A stretch of 64,000 nucleotides of DNA from an uncultured Anaerolineae bacterium (GTDB lineage: Bacteria > Chloroflexota > Anaerolineae > Anaerolineales > Villigracilaceae): NCBI GenBank assembly GCA_903822545.1, contig CAIJPN010000069.1, positions 124,001 through 188,000 of the forward strand, in the 5' to 3' direction. This document shows positions 1-8,653 of the stretch, one piece after another. The position numbers and the translations under genes are program-made. Each line of letters begins with the position of its first letter. The first letter of the stretch is position 1. The notes beneath the pieces were generated by a model that was not told the origin of the DNA, ran no database searches, and was given only the letters and a program-made list of their open reading frames with translations.

Positions 1-399
1 GGGGCCGTAGTAGCTAAAAATTGCGCCAAACAAAGCCGTCACCGCGGCTGGCATCATCAGGTTTGGCAGGTAGAAGACTGCCCGCCAAATCCCTTTGGCC
101 TTGATATTGAGTCGGGCATTCGTGAACATAACAGATAATAGCAATGCGAAGCCGATTTGCGGAATAAAATTCAGGCTCCAGATCAACCAGGTATTTCCCA
201 CCGCTTTGATGAAAACAGCATCGGCAAACAAACGTTTGAAGTTATCCAGCCCAATAAATTCGCTGGTCTTTGACATCAGGGTGGTATTTGTGAAGCTCAG
301 CCCGATGGTGTTAAGCACCGGATAGATGCCAAAAACGAGAAAGCCAATGATGAATGGTGCAATAAACAAGTACCCGGTGGGGATTTTTTTGAGCTTCAT
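1..399 (-). CDS. Sugar ABC transporter permease (MalF/UgpA type), partial
   Basis: This is the first 133 residues of a binding-protein-dependent sugar importer permease; the rest lies beyond the window. Reading from the ATG at 399, the protein begins MKLKKIPTGYLFIAPFIIGF, giving a first membrane helix at about residues 8-30. The segment GLSFTNTTLMSKTSEFIGLDNFKRLF follows in shorter blocks typical of this family (LSFTN, FIGLDNF), then a second helix at about 72-92 and a third starting near 110. A GGAGG ribosome site sits seven bases before the ATG. It lies downstream of the binding-lipoprotein gene on the same strand, so the two form one importer. No ATPase gene is visible; such systems often share MsmX-type ATPases encoded elsewhere. 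Confidence 0.85.
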   Translation of the reverse strand, partial: MKLKKIPTGYLFIAPFIIGFLVFGIYPVLNTIGLSFTNTTLMSKTSEFIGLDNFKRLFADAVFIKAVGNTWLIWSLNFIPQIGFALLLSVMFTNARLNIKAKGIWRAVFYLPNLMMPAAVTALFGAIFSYYGP

Positions 400-451
400 G
401 CTGCCTCCGTTTAAGGGCTTTGCCAGCGCCTGATGCGATTGTGAAACTGAT

Positions 452-485
452 GGTGGGTCAGTGTATTAATCTACACTGACCCACC
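452..485 (-). promoter_or_regulatory. Intercistronic stem-loop between binding protein and permease
   Basis: A perfect 14-bp stem (452-465 with 472-485) with a six-base loop lies in the 103-bp gap between the lipoprotein stop and the permease start. No U-tract follows on the minus strand, so it looks like an mRNA-stabilising or attenuating hairpin that keeps binding-protein output above permease output, as known for malE-malF. The same arrangement recurs at 35592-35622. Confidence 0.6.
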
Positions 486-502
486 CATTTTTTACTGCAA
501 GG

Positions 503-1978
503 TTATTTCACGGGAGGTTCGGGGAGAACCAGGTCGGGGTTTTCGTTCCCGACCGCAGTCAAGAAGGCTGCCCACATTTCGGCTTCGGTCATGGTGCCAG
601 CCAGATAAGCGCCCAGCGGATCGCCGAGAGCGCGCTGAATGGCATCATCGGTGCCCTGGATCAAACGGCCGCTGACGTTCGGGGCCATTTCGGCAAAGGC
701 GCCGTAGGGGTTCTGTCCACCCAGGAACTGGGCTGCAGAGGAACCGTCGAAGCTGGGGATGATCTTTTCGACAACAACCTGGCTGGAGACAAAGTCACCG
801 GGGTTGAAGACCAGGCTATCGGGGACGGTCGGATCAATTTCTTTCAGCTTGGCGTTGGTGTAATAGCCTTGCGCCAGTTTGGTCAGGAATTCTTCGTCGA
901 GGCAGCTGAATTTGACGAATTCTTTGGCGAGAGCAGCCTGTTTGCTGCCTTCCAAAGCGCCGATCCAGGTGCCGCCCCACTGGTAGGACATGGGGCCTTT
1001 GACCATGGCCCAGTCGCCGCTGGTGTCGCTGGAGCCGTCTTTGGCTTTGGCATTGTTGATCAAAACATAGGGCAGGCCCCAGGTGGGCAAGAAGTAGCTG
1101 AAGACTTTCTTGGGGGTGCCGTTGGCATCTTTGAGGGTGTCATTCATACCGGCAAACCAACCTTCGGACCACTGACCAGCGCCGGATTCGTAACCATTGT
1201 CACGCATCATCTTGGCGAAATGGACATATTCGACAACTTTGGGGTCGATGACGAGAGCGCCATCCACAACCCAGGGCTGTTCGCGAGTGGTGAAGAACGG
1301 GCTGGAAAGTTCGCCAGCGGTGCCGACCATGTAGTAGTCTTTGGTGCCGCAGTTCTTGATCTTCTCAGCGATTTCAACGAACTTGGTCATGTCAGAAACC
1401 ATGGCCTGCACCTGGGTGGGATCATCGGTACCCAGGCATTCCTTGGCAATGCTGCGGCGATAGAAGAAAGCGCCCGGGGTGGACTCAAAGGTATAGGCTT
1501 TGGTTACGCCTTCGTAGGTGCCAACATCCACACCGGCCTGGTAGCTCTTGAGTTCCTGGCTCAGGGGCAGCAGGTCGCTCTGGTCGGCCAGCAGGCCATC
1601 CGCTTCGACCCACTCGCGCACAAAAGCGGCTTCGAGGGCGACAACATCGGGGGCGTCGGCAGTGCCGGCGGCAGCGCGAACCTTGGTCTGGAATTCGCCA
1701 CCGTTCATCGGGATCATGGTGAATTCGATATTGACTTTGGGGTGGAGTTCTTTGAAGGCGGTCGCGATGACCCAGGTATCATTGGTGAAGGACCAAATCT
1801 TCAGGGTGCCTTCCAATTCGGCGGGAGCTTCAGTGGCGGCAGGCGCTTCGGTTGCAGCAGGGGCTTCAACAGCGGGGGATTCGGTCGCAGCCGGAGCTTC
1901 AGTCGCGGGGGCGCCGCAGGCAGCGAGCAGCATGCTCAAAGCCACTAAAACGGATAGAACGATATATGAGCGTTTCAT
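503..1978 (-). CDS. Sugar ABC transporter substrate-binding lipoprotein
   Basis: This is an extracytoplasmic solute-binding protein of the carbohydrate class (SBP_bac_1/MalE-like), 491 residues. The signal peptide begins MKRSYIVLSVLVALSMLLAAC with lipobox Cys21, followed by a low-complexity Ala/Pro/Thr/Glu linker to about residue 55, then LKIWSFTNDTWVIATAFKE at the start of the binding fold. I chose the ATG at 1978 because the AAGGAG site is ten bases upstream; the ATG three codons earlier would leave one base. It precedes the permease at 1-399 in the same operon. The ligand cannot be read from sequence; the nearby alginate-lyase-like and glucuronidase genes make an oligouronide or other oligosaccharide plausible, which is inference. 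Confidence 0.9.
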   Translation of the reverse strand: MKRSYIVLSVLVALSMLLAACGAPATEAPAATESPAVEAPAATEAPAATEAPAELEGTLKIWSFTNDTWVIATAFKELHPKVNIEFTMIPMNGGEFQTKVRAAAGTADAPDVVALEAAFVREWVEADGLLADQSDLLPLSQELKSYQAGVDVGTYEGVTKAYTFESTPGAFFYRRSIAKECLGTDDPTQVQAMVSDMTKFVEIAEKIKNCGTKDYYMVGTAGELSSPFFTTREQPWVVDGALVIDPKVVEYVHFAKMMRDNGYESGAGQWSEGWFAGMNDTLKDANGTPKKVFSYFLPTWGLPYVLINNAKAKDGSSDTSGDWAMVKGPMSYQWGGTWIGALEGSKQAALAKEFVKFSCLDEEFLTKLAQGYYTNAKLKEIDPTVPDSLVFNPGDFVSSQVVVEKIIPSFDGSSAAQFLGGQNPYGAFAEMAPNVSGRLIQGTDDAIQRALGDPLGAYLAGTMTEAEMWAAFLTAVGNENPDLVLPEPPVK

Positions 1979-2065
1979 CTTTCTCATTCTCCTTGAGAGT
2001 TATGTTATATTTTGGAACTGGAAATCCACTCATCCTTGACCGGGAAGCGGATTTCTTCTCAACAG

Positions 2066-2094
2066 TGACCGGTATCCAGACAGGGTATCGGTCA
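2066..2094. promoter_or_regulatory. Imperfect inverted repeat upstream of the sugar-binding protein gene
   Basis: TGACCGGTATCC and GGGTATCGGTCA face each other across five bases, with 10 of 12 positions complementary, about 90 bp upstream of the binding-protein start. It is the only dyad in the 370-bp gap 1979-2348 apart from the terminator, so it is a candidate operator for the importer. The regulator is unknown and no clear -35/-10 pair was seen beside it. Confidence 0.35.
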
Positions 2095-2291
2095 TCTACT
2101 TTTAGCTGGTTGTCTGCTCTTCAACTTTTATCTGTTCCTGGCAAGTACCTCCTAAAAAAGATGCTGGATATTTTCTACAGAGATGGTTTTGATCAGTGGT
2201 TGGATTACGAAAAACAGTATAGTCTGCCGTCTCCATCCACCCCATCATGCGCAAAGGACAATAAGAGCACAAAAATAGGACAAATACAAAA

Positions 2292-2322
2292 CGAAAAGCG
2301 CGCCGACCTGGCGCGCTTTTCG
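2292..2322 (-). terminator. Rho-independent terminator after the NB-ARC regulator gene
   Basis: A perfect 13-bp stem (2292-2304 with 2310-2322) with a five-base loop, CG-rich at the top and with A4/T4 at the base, lies 26 bp past the stop of the regulator gene. On the minus strand TTTTG follows the stem. It separates the regulator from the downstream sugar importer genes. Confidence 0.8.
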
Positions 2323-2348
2323 TGATTATGGATGGATGCCGTAAAGTG

Positions 2349-4901
2349 TTATTCCACCAGGAACGACTGCTCCAAAGCCCATGCCTGAATTTTTTCGATC
2401 GACAGGGATTGTCCGTGAGCCCAGGATGCCGCGTCAGAGTGAATCCGCGCCTCCGCCAGCGTATCCTTGATAAAGTCACGATGATCCCAATTGAATAACC
2501 GGCCCTTGAAATCCGCCATCATGGCATCCGCTGCGCCGAATAAGATGGCGGCCTGTTGGGGCTGGCGTAGATCGCGAACGACGATCGCCAGGCGCAGCAA
2601 AGACCAGGCAAAACCCCAGCGATCGTTCAAATTTCCAAACAGACGCAGACTCTCGATCAGGTATCCAACTGCCTGACGATTCTGCCCGCTGTCAGACGCC
2701 GCCCTCCCCAGGTTTTGAAGCGCCAGGGCGCAGCCGTCCAGTTCACCAATCTCCCTGAACAGGCGCAGGCTTTCAGAATAGAGCGCCGTGGCCTGGCGGG
2801 AATCGTGACGCAAGATTGCCAGCCGCCCGAGCCGGTCGATGGCGTGGGCCTTTCCGCGTTTGTGATTGAGGGCATCGAATAAATCGCGCGATTCTGAGAA
2901 AAACTGCCAGGCACGCTCGGTTTCCCCTCTTTGCAGGCTGACATCGCCCAGATTAATAAGCACCCACGCGCTGTGCCAGTTATCGCCCAGCGCGCGGAAT
3001 AACTGCAAGCTGGCTTCGAAAATCGGAATGGCCTGCTCCTGCTGGTCTGAGAGATTCAGCGTCTGCCCCAGGTGATTCAGCGCCCAGGCTTCTCCCAGCT
3101 GATTGCCCAATTCACGGAACAGGCGCAGGCTTTCCTGGAGATACACGCTGGCTGCGGGCTGGTCTCCCTGGACTGAAATCAACAACCCGGCGCCGTTGAG
3201 CACTTGAGCGCGTAGTTGCACCGGCAGCGATGGGACTGCGCCGGAACGTTGCAGGATGTCCGTCATCCAGGCCCGGCCTTCGCTCAAATATTCACGCGAG
3301 AGCCAGTACTCCCATAACGCGGCGGACATTCGCAAAGCCATTTCGATGTCGGATGTGCTGCCCCAGGTAAGCGCGGCGCGGATATTATCGTAATCTGCGT
3401 CCAGTCGCTTGAGAGCGAATTCCTGTTCTGCTCCGCGCAGTTTTGGTTCAATCGAAACCACCAGGCGTGTGAAGTAGGCAGCATGCTGCTGGCGCATCAT
3501 ATCCAGTTCGTTGCGGGTGATCAGGCATTCAAAGGCATATTCGCGCAAGATTTCCAGCATGGAAAAACGCGGTTCGCCGTTTACATCTTCATCCTGGCGC
3601 AACAGGCTCTGATCCACCAGGGCAGTCGCCGAGTCTAAAGCCGAAATATCGGTGGCAGGCCGAAGACGTGGATGGGAACCAACTTTTAGCGAGTCGCAGA
3701 CCTCTTCAATCGCATCCAGGGTACAGCCGCCGACAAAGACGCTCAATCGCCTGAACAAAGCCTGCTCCCGTTCATTGAGCAGGTTGTAGCTCCAGTCGAT
3801 GGCCTGGCGGATGGTTTGCTGGCGCGCCGGTAAATCCTGCGCGCCCCCGGCCAGCAAGCCCAGCGCGCCGCCCAGCGCGCCGGTCAGGCGCGCCAGGATG
3901 GCTTGCGGGGAGAGCACCTTGCAGCGCGCCGCCGCCAGCTCGATTGCCAGGGGCAGGCCATCCAGCCGGGCGCAAATTTCAGCCACAGGACGGGCATTCT
4001 CAGCAGTGAGCGCGAATCCGGCTCGCACGGCCTGGGCGCGCTGGATAAAGAGCTGCACAGCGGGCGAGCGCACCAGGGTGACGGGGTCGGCAGCCGGCTT
4101 CAGGTCGGGCACATCCAGCGGCGAGACGACAAATTCGTGCTCACCGCTCAAGCGCAGCACAGCCCGGCTGGTGACCAGCACTTTAACGTAGGCGGTAAAC
4201 ATCAAAAGGTCGGTGATGACTTTGGTAGCCGGTAAAGCCTGCTCGAAATTATCCAGGATGAGCAGGGCTGCTTTTTCATGCAAATACGTGACCAGCAGTT
4301 CATCGTCGCGCTGCTCGCCCAGGGATTTCAGTCCCAAGGCCTGGACGATGGTGGAAAGCACCAGCGCCGGGTCGCGGGCCGGGGCCAGCGAAACGAAAAT
4401 GACGCCATCGGCAAACTTGTCTTTTAATTCAGTCGCCACTTGCAAGGCCAGGTGTGTTTTGCCAATGCCGCCGGGGCCGGTCAATGTGAATAGGCGAATT
4501 CCAGGCTGTTGCAGGGCAGAAATTACCGCCGCAACCTCCCGCTCTCGGCCAATCAACGGGGTCAGCGGCAGAGGGTGATGTTTTACGGGCGTTGGCAAAA
4601 CTTTAGCGGGGTTCGCGCCCGCCGGGGACGAAAAATCACCTGGCTCAACGAGCAAGTTGGGTTGGGCCAGGTGAACGAAACGCGCATAATCTGTCGGGGA
4701 AATTTTGAGATGAAGCGCCAGCAGTTCAATCATGGGTTTGGCGGGGCTGCGCAAATCACCTTCGATTTTATTAATCATCGACTTGGAACAGGCCACCCGC
4801 TGCGCCAGGTTATCCTGGGTTAAACCAAGCGCTTTGCGCTGGTGTTTAACCCATTGCCCAAAAGTAGGATGAGTTTCGTTGGAAGCAGCCTGTCCTGTCA
4901 T
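2349..4901 (-). CDS. XRE/NB-ARC/TPR transcriptional regulator
   Basis: This is an 850-residue STAND-type regulator. An XRE helix-turn-helix lies at about residues 13-65 (LGLTQDNLAQRV, SKSMINKIEGD). After a linker comes an NB-ARC ATPase with P-loop GPGGIGKT at 142-149, Walker B LLILDN at 213-218, and the GLPLAIELAAAR motif typical of AfsR/LuxR-type ATPases. The C-terminal half carries helical TPR-like repeats (about 530-800). In this family ATP binding and a ligand sensed by the TPR region control DNA binding. It lies between the carbohydrate genes upstream and the sugar importer downstream on the same strand, so it may control them, which is inference. The start is supported by an AGGGGG site before the ATG. 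A paralogue is at 27667-30216. Confidence 0.88.
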   Translation of the reverse strand: MTGQAASNETHPTFGQWVKHQRKALGLTQDNLAQRVACSKSMINKIEGDLRSPAKPMIELLALHLKISPTDYARFVHLAQPNLLVEPGDFSSPAGANPAKVLPTPVKHHPLPLTPLIGREREVAAVISALQQPGIRLFTLTGPGGIGKTHLALQVATELKDKFADGVIFVSLAPARDPALVLSTIVQALGLKSLGEQRDDELLVTYLHEKAALLILDNFEQALPATKVITDLLMFTAYVKVLVTSRAVLRLSGEHEFVVSPLDVPDLKPAADPVTLVRSPAVQLFIQRAQAVRAGFALTAENARPVAEICARLDGLPLAIELAAARCKVLSPQAILARLTGALGGALGLLAGGAQDLPARQQTIRQAIDWSYNLLNEREQALFRRLSVFVGGCTLDAIEEVCDSLKVGSHPRLRPATDISALDSATALVDQSLLRQDEDVNGEPRFSMLEILREYAFECLITRNELDMMRQQHAAYFTRLVVSIEPKLRGAEQEFALKRLDADYDNIRAALTWGSTSDIEMALRMSAALWEYWLSREYLSEGRAWMTDILQRSGAVPSLPVQLRAQVLNGAGLLISVQGDQPAASVYLQESLRLFRELGNQLGEAWALNHLGQTLNLSDQQEQAIPIFEASLQLFRALGDNWHSAWVLINLGDVSLQRGETERAWQFFSESRDLFDALNHKRGKAHAIDRLGRLAILRHDSRQATALYSESLRLFREIGELDGCALALQNLGRAASDSGQNRQAVGYLIESLRLFGNLNDRWGFAWSLLRLAIVVRDLRQPQQAAILFGAADAMMADFKGRLFNWDHRDFIKDTLAEARIHSDAASWAHGQSLSIEKIQAWALEQSFLVE

Positions 4902-4963
4902 AGCCCCCTTATTCTACTTCAATTAATTTCTTCGATTGGGATGGGGGAAAATTCAGAGTTCCC

Positions 4964-6214
4964 TTACTTTGCTCCGGCATGAGTCAGGGTTTCGTAAAAA
5001 ATGTTCCAGTCGTTCATCCCGCGCCGCCTTACTTCGGTGGTGATCAGCTTTTCGGTATTGGGCAGGCTCAGGCCCATGCGGTTGTGGTAATGGTTATAGC
5101 CAATTTCCCAGGTATCGTACAAATCAGTGGTCGCGAAATTGTTGACGCAGGTTCCCTGCATGTCCCCGGTCAACATTTGAGCGGCCAAAAGTTCCAGGGC
5201 GGGGATAAAGCGGTTGGATTGTTCAGTGTAGACATCCACACCCTGGTTCCAGGCCACCTCGGCAGCGTGCAGGGCGGACGCCAATCCATACTGGGCATGG
5301 TGGCCGTTATCCCGGCAGGTTTCCTGGGTCAGGCCATCCACCCACAGTGTCGGGTTGCTCCAAAACTTATTGGCATCGCCCCCATCCCCCGCAATCGACG
5401 GAACGCCTCCATCGGATTTTAGGTAAAAATAGGCCGGGAAGCGCGCTTTCATGCGCTGCAACCCCAGGTTGAACTCGGCTTCATCATCATTGAAAACCGC
5501 AATGCTCATCATGGCGTCGATCTGGGTTAAATCGACATTTCCGTTCCAGGTGCTCATCGTATTCAAGACCGGATAAAACTTTTCCCGGAACATGGTCTGG
5601 ACGCTGGCCCGGTCAGCCGGATTCCAGCCTGGATAGCAGCGCATGATTTCAGCCGCCGGCCCCAACAGGGCGCCGATCCAACCGCCCTGCAGCAGGTTTT
5701 GCCCATCCGCAGACGGATACCCGCTGAAAGTTTTCCCCCAGATGTTCAGGATGGCGATCGCGTTTTCCGCATATTTCACATCGCCGGTATAGGCCCAGGC
5801 CAGGGCGTTGGCGTAGGCTTTGCGGGCATCATTTTTCTGGGCAACTTCGGTCGTCGGGGCAGTTGTGCTTTTATTGCGGGTTGCCAGGGTTTTCATTTCA
5901 TTGAAAGCCCGGGCCCATGGATTTTGTCCCGCCGCGATCTGCGTTCTGACGAAATCCAGATCAGTTCGGTTATTGAGCGCGCCGGGATGAATAAACACCC
6001 GTCCGCTGCTCCCGGTGTTGGCAGATGCGCAATCCATGGCTGGAATGCTGCGCGGACTCAGCGAACTGCTTGGGCTGGGGCTGGGCGATGGACTGCTCGA
6101 AGGCGCTGGACTGGGCGCTGAAACAGAATCGGTTGCGGAGCTGCCGCAACCGATCAAAACAAAAACCATCACCGGGATGATGAGCGCTACCAGCGATTTG
6201 GTGTAAAACTCCAT
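4964..6214 (-). CDS. Alginate-lyase-like (PL5 / alginate_lyase domain) lipoprotein
   Basis: This 416-residue secreted lipoprotein has a signal peptide ending FVLIGC (Cys23), a Ser/Pro repeat linker to about residue 55, then an (alpha/alpha) toroid domain of the AlgL/PF05426 type. Family-like blocks are NPWARAFNEM, YANALAWAYTGD, a WNGNVDLTQIDAMM block and ETCRDNGHHAQYGLASAL, where the Asn-His-His cluster matches the catalytic region of alginate lyases. Characterised family members cleave mannuronate-rich polyuronides by beta-elimination; this one's substrate is not proven. It is the last gene of a run with a CBM6-like protein, an aldo/keto reductase and an SDR, which could reduce released keto-uronates. 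The start ATG at 6214 has AGGTGA three bases before it. Confidence 0.75.
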   Translation of the reverse strand: MEFYTKSLVALIIPVMVFVLIGCGSSATDSVSAPSPAPSSSPSPSPSPSSSLSPRSIPAMDCASANTGSSGRVFIHPGALNNRTDLDFVRTQIAAGQNPWARAFNEMKTLATRNKSTTAPTTEVAQKNDARKAYANALAWAYTGDVKYAENAIAILNIWGKTFSGYPSADGQNLLQGGWIGALLGPAAEIMRCYPGWNPADRASVQTMFREKFYPVLNTMSTWNGNVDLTQIDAMMSIAVFNDDEAEFNLGLQRMKARFPAYFYLKSDGGVPSIAGDGGDANKFWSNPTLWVDGLTQETCRDNGHHAQYGLASALHAAEVAWNQGVDVYTEQSNRFIPALELLAAQMLTGDMQGTCVNNFATTDLYDTWEIGYNHYHNRMGLSLPNTEKLITTEVRRRGMNDWNIFYETLTHAGAK

Positions 6215-6231
6215 AACTCACCTTCGCCTTT

Positions 6232-6933
6232 TCAGCGCTCGAGCTCTTTAAAATCCTGCGCACCGTAAAAACGCCCGGTCGGGCCGTCTTTTTCCAGCAA
6301 GGCGGGAACCAGTGCACCCGGTAGGACGGATTCAACCTGCCCCGGGGCATTCGGCCCGCCCAAATCGGTTTGCAGCCAGCCCGGGTCGAGATAGTTCACC
6401 AGCACATTGGTGCCTTTGAACTCGGCGGCCAGATCGCGCGAAAACTTATCTACGGCGGCTTTGGATACACTATAGGCGGCCAGGCTGGGTTGGTCGGCGA
6501 TGCCAGATGTCAGGTTGATGATGCGCCCATAACCGCGTTCACGCATCCCGGGGGCGAAAGCCTGGCAGAGTTTAATCAAGGCCCAGACGTTGATCTGGAA
6601 AACCCGATCCCATTCCGCCTGATCGACGGCAAAAATCGATTGGTATTTAGTCTGAACAGCAGCGTTGTTATACAGGATATCAACCGGACCGGGCGCGGCC
6701 ATGGCCTGTTCGATCACCTGTTTAACGCCAGCGTCTGTGGACAACTCGCCGGTGGCGACATGGGTCTGAACGCCGAAGGTTTTCAGTTTGGCGAGGGTGG
6801 CGTCAAGATTCTTCACATCCCGCCCGTGAACGATGATATTACAGCCGCGTTCGGCCAGTCCCCAGGCAATTTGCTGGCCAATTCCCCGGCTGGAGCCGGT
6901 GACAAGTGCCCATTTGTTTTCCAAGCGTTTCAT
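6232..6933 (-). CDS. Short-chain dehydrogenase/reductase
   Basis: This is a 233-residue classical SDR: NAD(P)-binding TGSSRGIG at 12-19, NNAA at 89-92, and catalytic Ser143, Tyr154 and Lys158 (YSVSK). The ATG at 6933 is chosen because AGGA lies eight bases upstream and the Rossmann start follows at once; a longer frame to 7068 would overlap the neighbouring reductase gene. It sits between the aldo/keto reductase and the alginate-lyase-like gene on the same strand. The 4-deoxy-uronate (DEH) reductases of alginate metabolism are SDRs, so that role is possible here, but nothing in the sequence fixes the substrate. Confidence 0.85.
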   Translation of the reverse strand: MKRLENKWALVTGSSRGIGQQIAWGLAERGCNIIVHGRDVKNLDATLAKLKTFGVQTHVATGELSTDAGVKQVIEQAMAAPGPVDILYNNAAVQTKYQSIFAVDQAEWDRVFQINVWALIKLCQAFAPGMRERGYGRIINLTSGIADQPSLAAYSVSKAAVDKFSRDLAAEFKGTNVLVNYLDPGWLQTDLGGPNAPGQVESVLPGALVPALLEKDGPTGRFYGAQDFKELER

Positions 6934-6989
6934 TTTAATTTTCCTTTTTGAGTGATTGTCCATAAAGTGCGACGCACCCTCGGCTATTT

Positions 6990-7907
6990 TTATGGAAGTT
7001 GGTTTCCGGCGGCCAGGTAAATGGCGTACCATTCCTCGCGGGTCAATTTGACGCCAGACGCCTTGCAAATGTCGCGGACGCGGCCCGGGTTGGTGGTTCC
7101 AACAATCGGCTGCATGTGCGCGGGATGCCGCAGCAGCCAGGCAATCGCAATCGCGGTGTTGGTCACGCCCCAGGCTGCGGCGATCTCGTTGATTTTCTGG
7201 TTCAGTTCCGGGAATTTATCGTTATCCAGGAACGCGCCTTCAAAAAATCCGTACTGGAACGGCGACCAGGGCTGGATGGTGATTTCCTTCAGACGGCAGT
7301 AATCTAAAATGCTACCATCGCGGTTGATCGATGGATCAATTTCCATGTTGACATTCAGCCCGGCATCCATCATCCCGGTGTTGGTGATGCTCAGTTGAAG
7401 CTGGTTGATGATCAGCGGTTGTTTCACGAACTTTGCCAGCAGTTCAATCTGCAGCGGGTTCTGGTTGCTAACGCCAAAATAGCGTACCTTGCCGCTGTTT
7501 TCCAAAATCGTAAACGCCTCGGCCACTTCTTCCGGCTCGACCAGGGCGTCGGGGCGGTGCAGCAAAAGAACATCCAGGCGGTCGGTTCGCAGGCGCTTCA
7601 AGATACCGTCCACCGATGCCAAAATATAATCCTTCGAAAAATCGAAGAAGCCCCGCTGGATGCCGCACTTGCTTTGCAAGATCATCTTTTCCCGCAAGCT
7701 CGAAGGCATCTCCAGCGCTTCGGCGAACTTTGCTTCCGATTGCCCGCCGCCATAAATGTCGGCGTGATCGAAAAAATTGATGCCTTCATCCAGCGCGGTG
7801 TGGATAAGCGTAGCGATTTCCTGCCTGGTCAAATCTGCAATGCGCATACAGCCCAGGGATATCTCTGAAGCATCGAGATCGCACCTGGCGATTTTTACCT
7901 TATTCAT
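6990..7907 (-). CDS. Aldo/keto reductase (YdhF-like)
   Basis: This is a 305-residue AKR with the full catalytic tetrad visible: Asp47 and Tyr52 in FFDHADIYGGG, Lys80 in LQSKCG and His117 in LLLHRPD. The C-terminal part has the NADPH-binding features of the family (WLLRHPAHMQPIVGTTNPGR). It reduces an aldehyde or ketone with NADPH; the substrate is unknown. I prefer the ATG at 7907, with AGGAG eight bases upstream, over the in-frame GTG three codons earlier, which overlaps the ribosome site. It lies between the CBM6-like gene and the SDR, with gaps of 18 and 56 bp, consistent with one operon for carbohydrate catabolism. Confidence 0.88.
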   Translation of the reverse strand: MNKVKIARCDLDASEISLGCMRIADLTRQEIATLIHTALDEGINFFDHADIYGGGQSEAKFAEALEMPSSLREKMILQSKCGIQRGFFDFSKDYILASVDGILKRLRTDRLDVLLLHRPDALVEPEEVAEAFTILENSGKVRYFGVSNQNPLQIELLAKFVKQPLIINQLQLSITNTGMMDAGLNVNMEIDPSINRDGSILDYCRLKEITIQPWSPFQYGFFEGAFLDNDKFPELNQKINEIAAAWGVTNTAIAIAWLLRHPAHMQPIVGTTNPGRVRDICKASGVKLTREEWYAIYLAAGNQLP

Positions 7908-7925
7908 TGAGACCACTCCTTAAAT

Positions 7926-8531
7926 TCACACAAGCTCAAAGTCCAAATAGGCGTAATTCATATTGCCGTTCGAGACGGTATGCAGGGTGAGCACCTGAAT
8001 CCCCTGCTCCAACTGGATTATGGCGATGCCATTCATCCTATTCCAATGATGCCATTGCCGCCAGGGGAGCGGGTCATCCTCCCGGTAGGTGGTTTGGATT
8101 TGAATCGGCCCGGTGACATCGCGGTCATTCACCGAAAGGGCAATCTCGCCGCCCTGGTTGGATGTATAAAAAAGATGGACGGTGTACAAACCGGTTTGCT
8201 TGACTTCCACCGTGTACTTGATCCACTCTCCGGGCGCTGTCCAGCCCACATACAACCTCCCCAGTTCAGGCTCGACGAAATTATAAGGATGGTTATCGTA
8301 CTCGCCATCCTTGGTATAGGTGATATCCACGGCCTCGTTGATCCGAAACTCGTGCAGGTAGCTGCCATCGGCAGGATTCAGCCCCCCGCTGCCATGATTG
8401 ACCGGGTCCGAGTCGTGGTAGGCGACTCCTTCTCCGCCGAAATCATAATACGCGCACATGATCCGCCCCGGAATGATTTGCGGGCCGCCCGGATAGACCG
8501 AATCTTTAAATGGTTTTCCTTGATATTCCAT
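7926..8531 (-). CDS. CBM6-like carbohydrate-binding protein
   Basis: This 201-residue protein resembles family 6 carbohydrate-binding modules. It has the entry YYDFGGEGVAYHD, the aromatic stretch VGWTAPGEWIKYTVEV, and the closing block IIQLEQGIQVLTLHT followed by NMNYAYLDFELV. No catalytic domain and no signal peptide are visible, which is odd for a module normally attached to secreted hydrolases; it may be a separated fragment or an intracellular binding protein. I chose the ATG at 8531 because AGG lies about seven bases upstream; two in-frame ATGs further out lack a ribosome site. It is the first gene of the reductase/alginate-lyase run. Confidence 0.65.
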   Translation of the reverse strand: MEYQGKPFKDSVYPGGPQIIPGRIMCAYYDFGGEGVAYHDSDPVNHGSGGLNPADGSYLHEFRINEAVDITYTKDGEYDNHPYNFVEPELGRLYVGWTAPGEWIKYTVEVKQTGLYTVHLFYTSNQGGEIALSVNDRDVTGPIQIQTTYREDDPLPWRQWHHWNRMNGIAIIQLEQGIQVLTLHTVSNGNMNYAYLDFELV

Positions 8532-8653
8532 GGTCACCTGCCTTTCCCCCATAGTATAGACCATCGCCAGGTTTTATCTACCAGGGCGAAAAGGACAATC
8601 AGAGCACAAAAATTGGACAGAAGGATGGGGTGTTTCGCTGCAAACCAGCTTTG

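Noticed and set aside
869-1948. Long open frame opposite the sugar-binding lipoprotein gene
   Set aside because: It is the antisense shadow of a well-supported lipoprotein gene, rich in Gly and Phe from the complementary codons, with no family motifs and no ribosome site.
6934-7068. N-terminal extension of the SDR to 7068
   Set aside because: It would overlap the aldo/keto reductase end; the ATG at 6933 has a good ribosome site and fits the family start.
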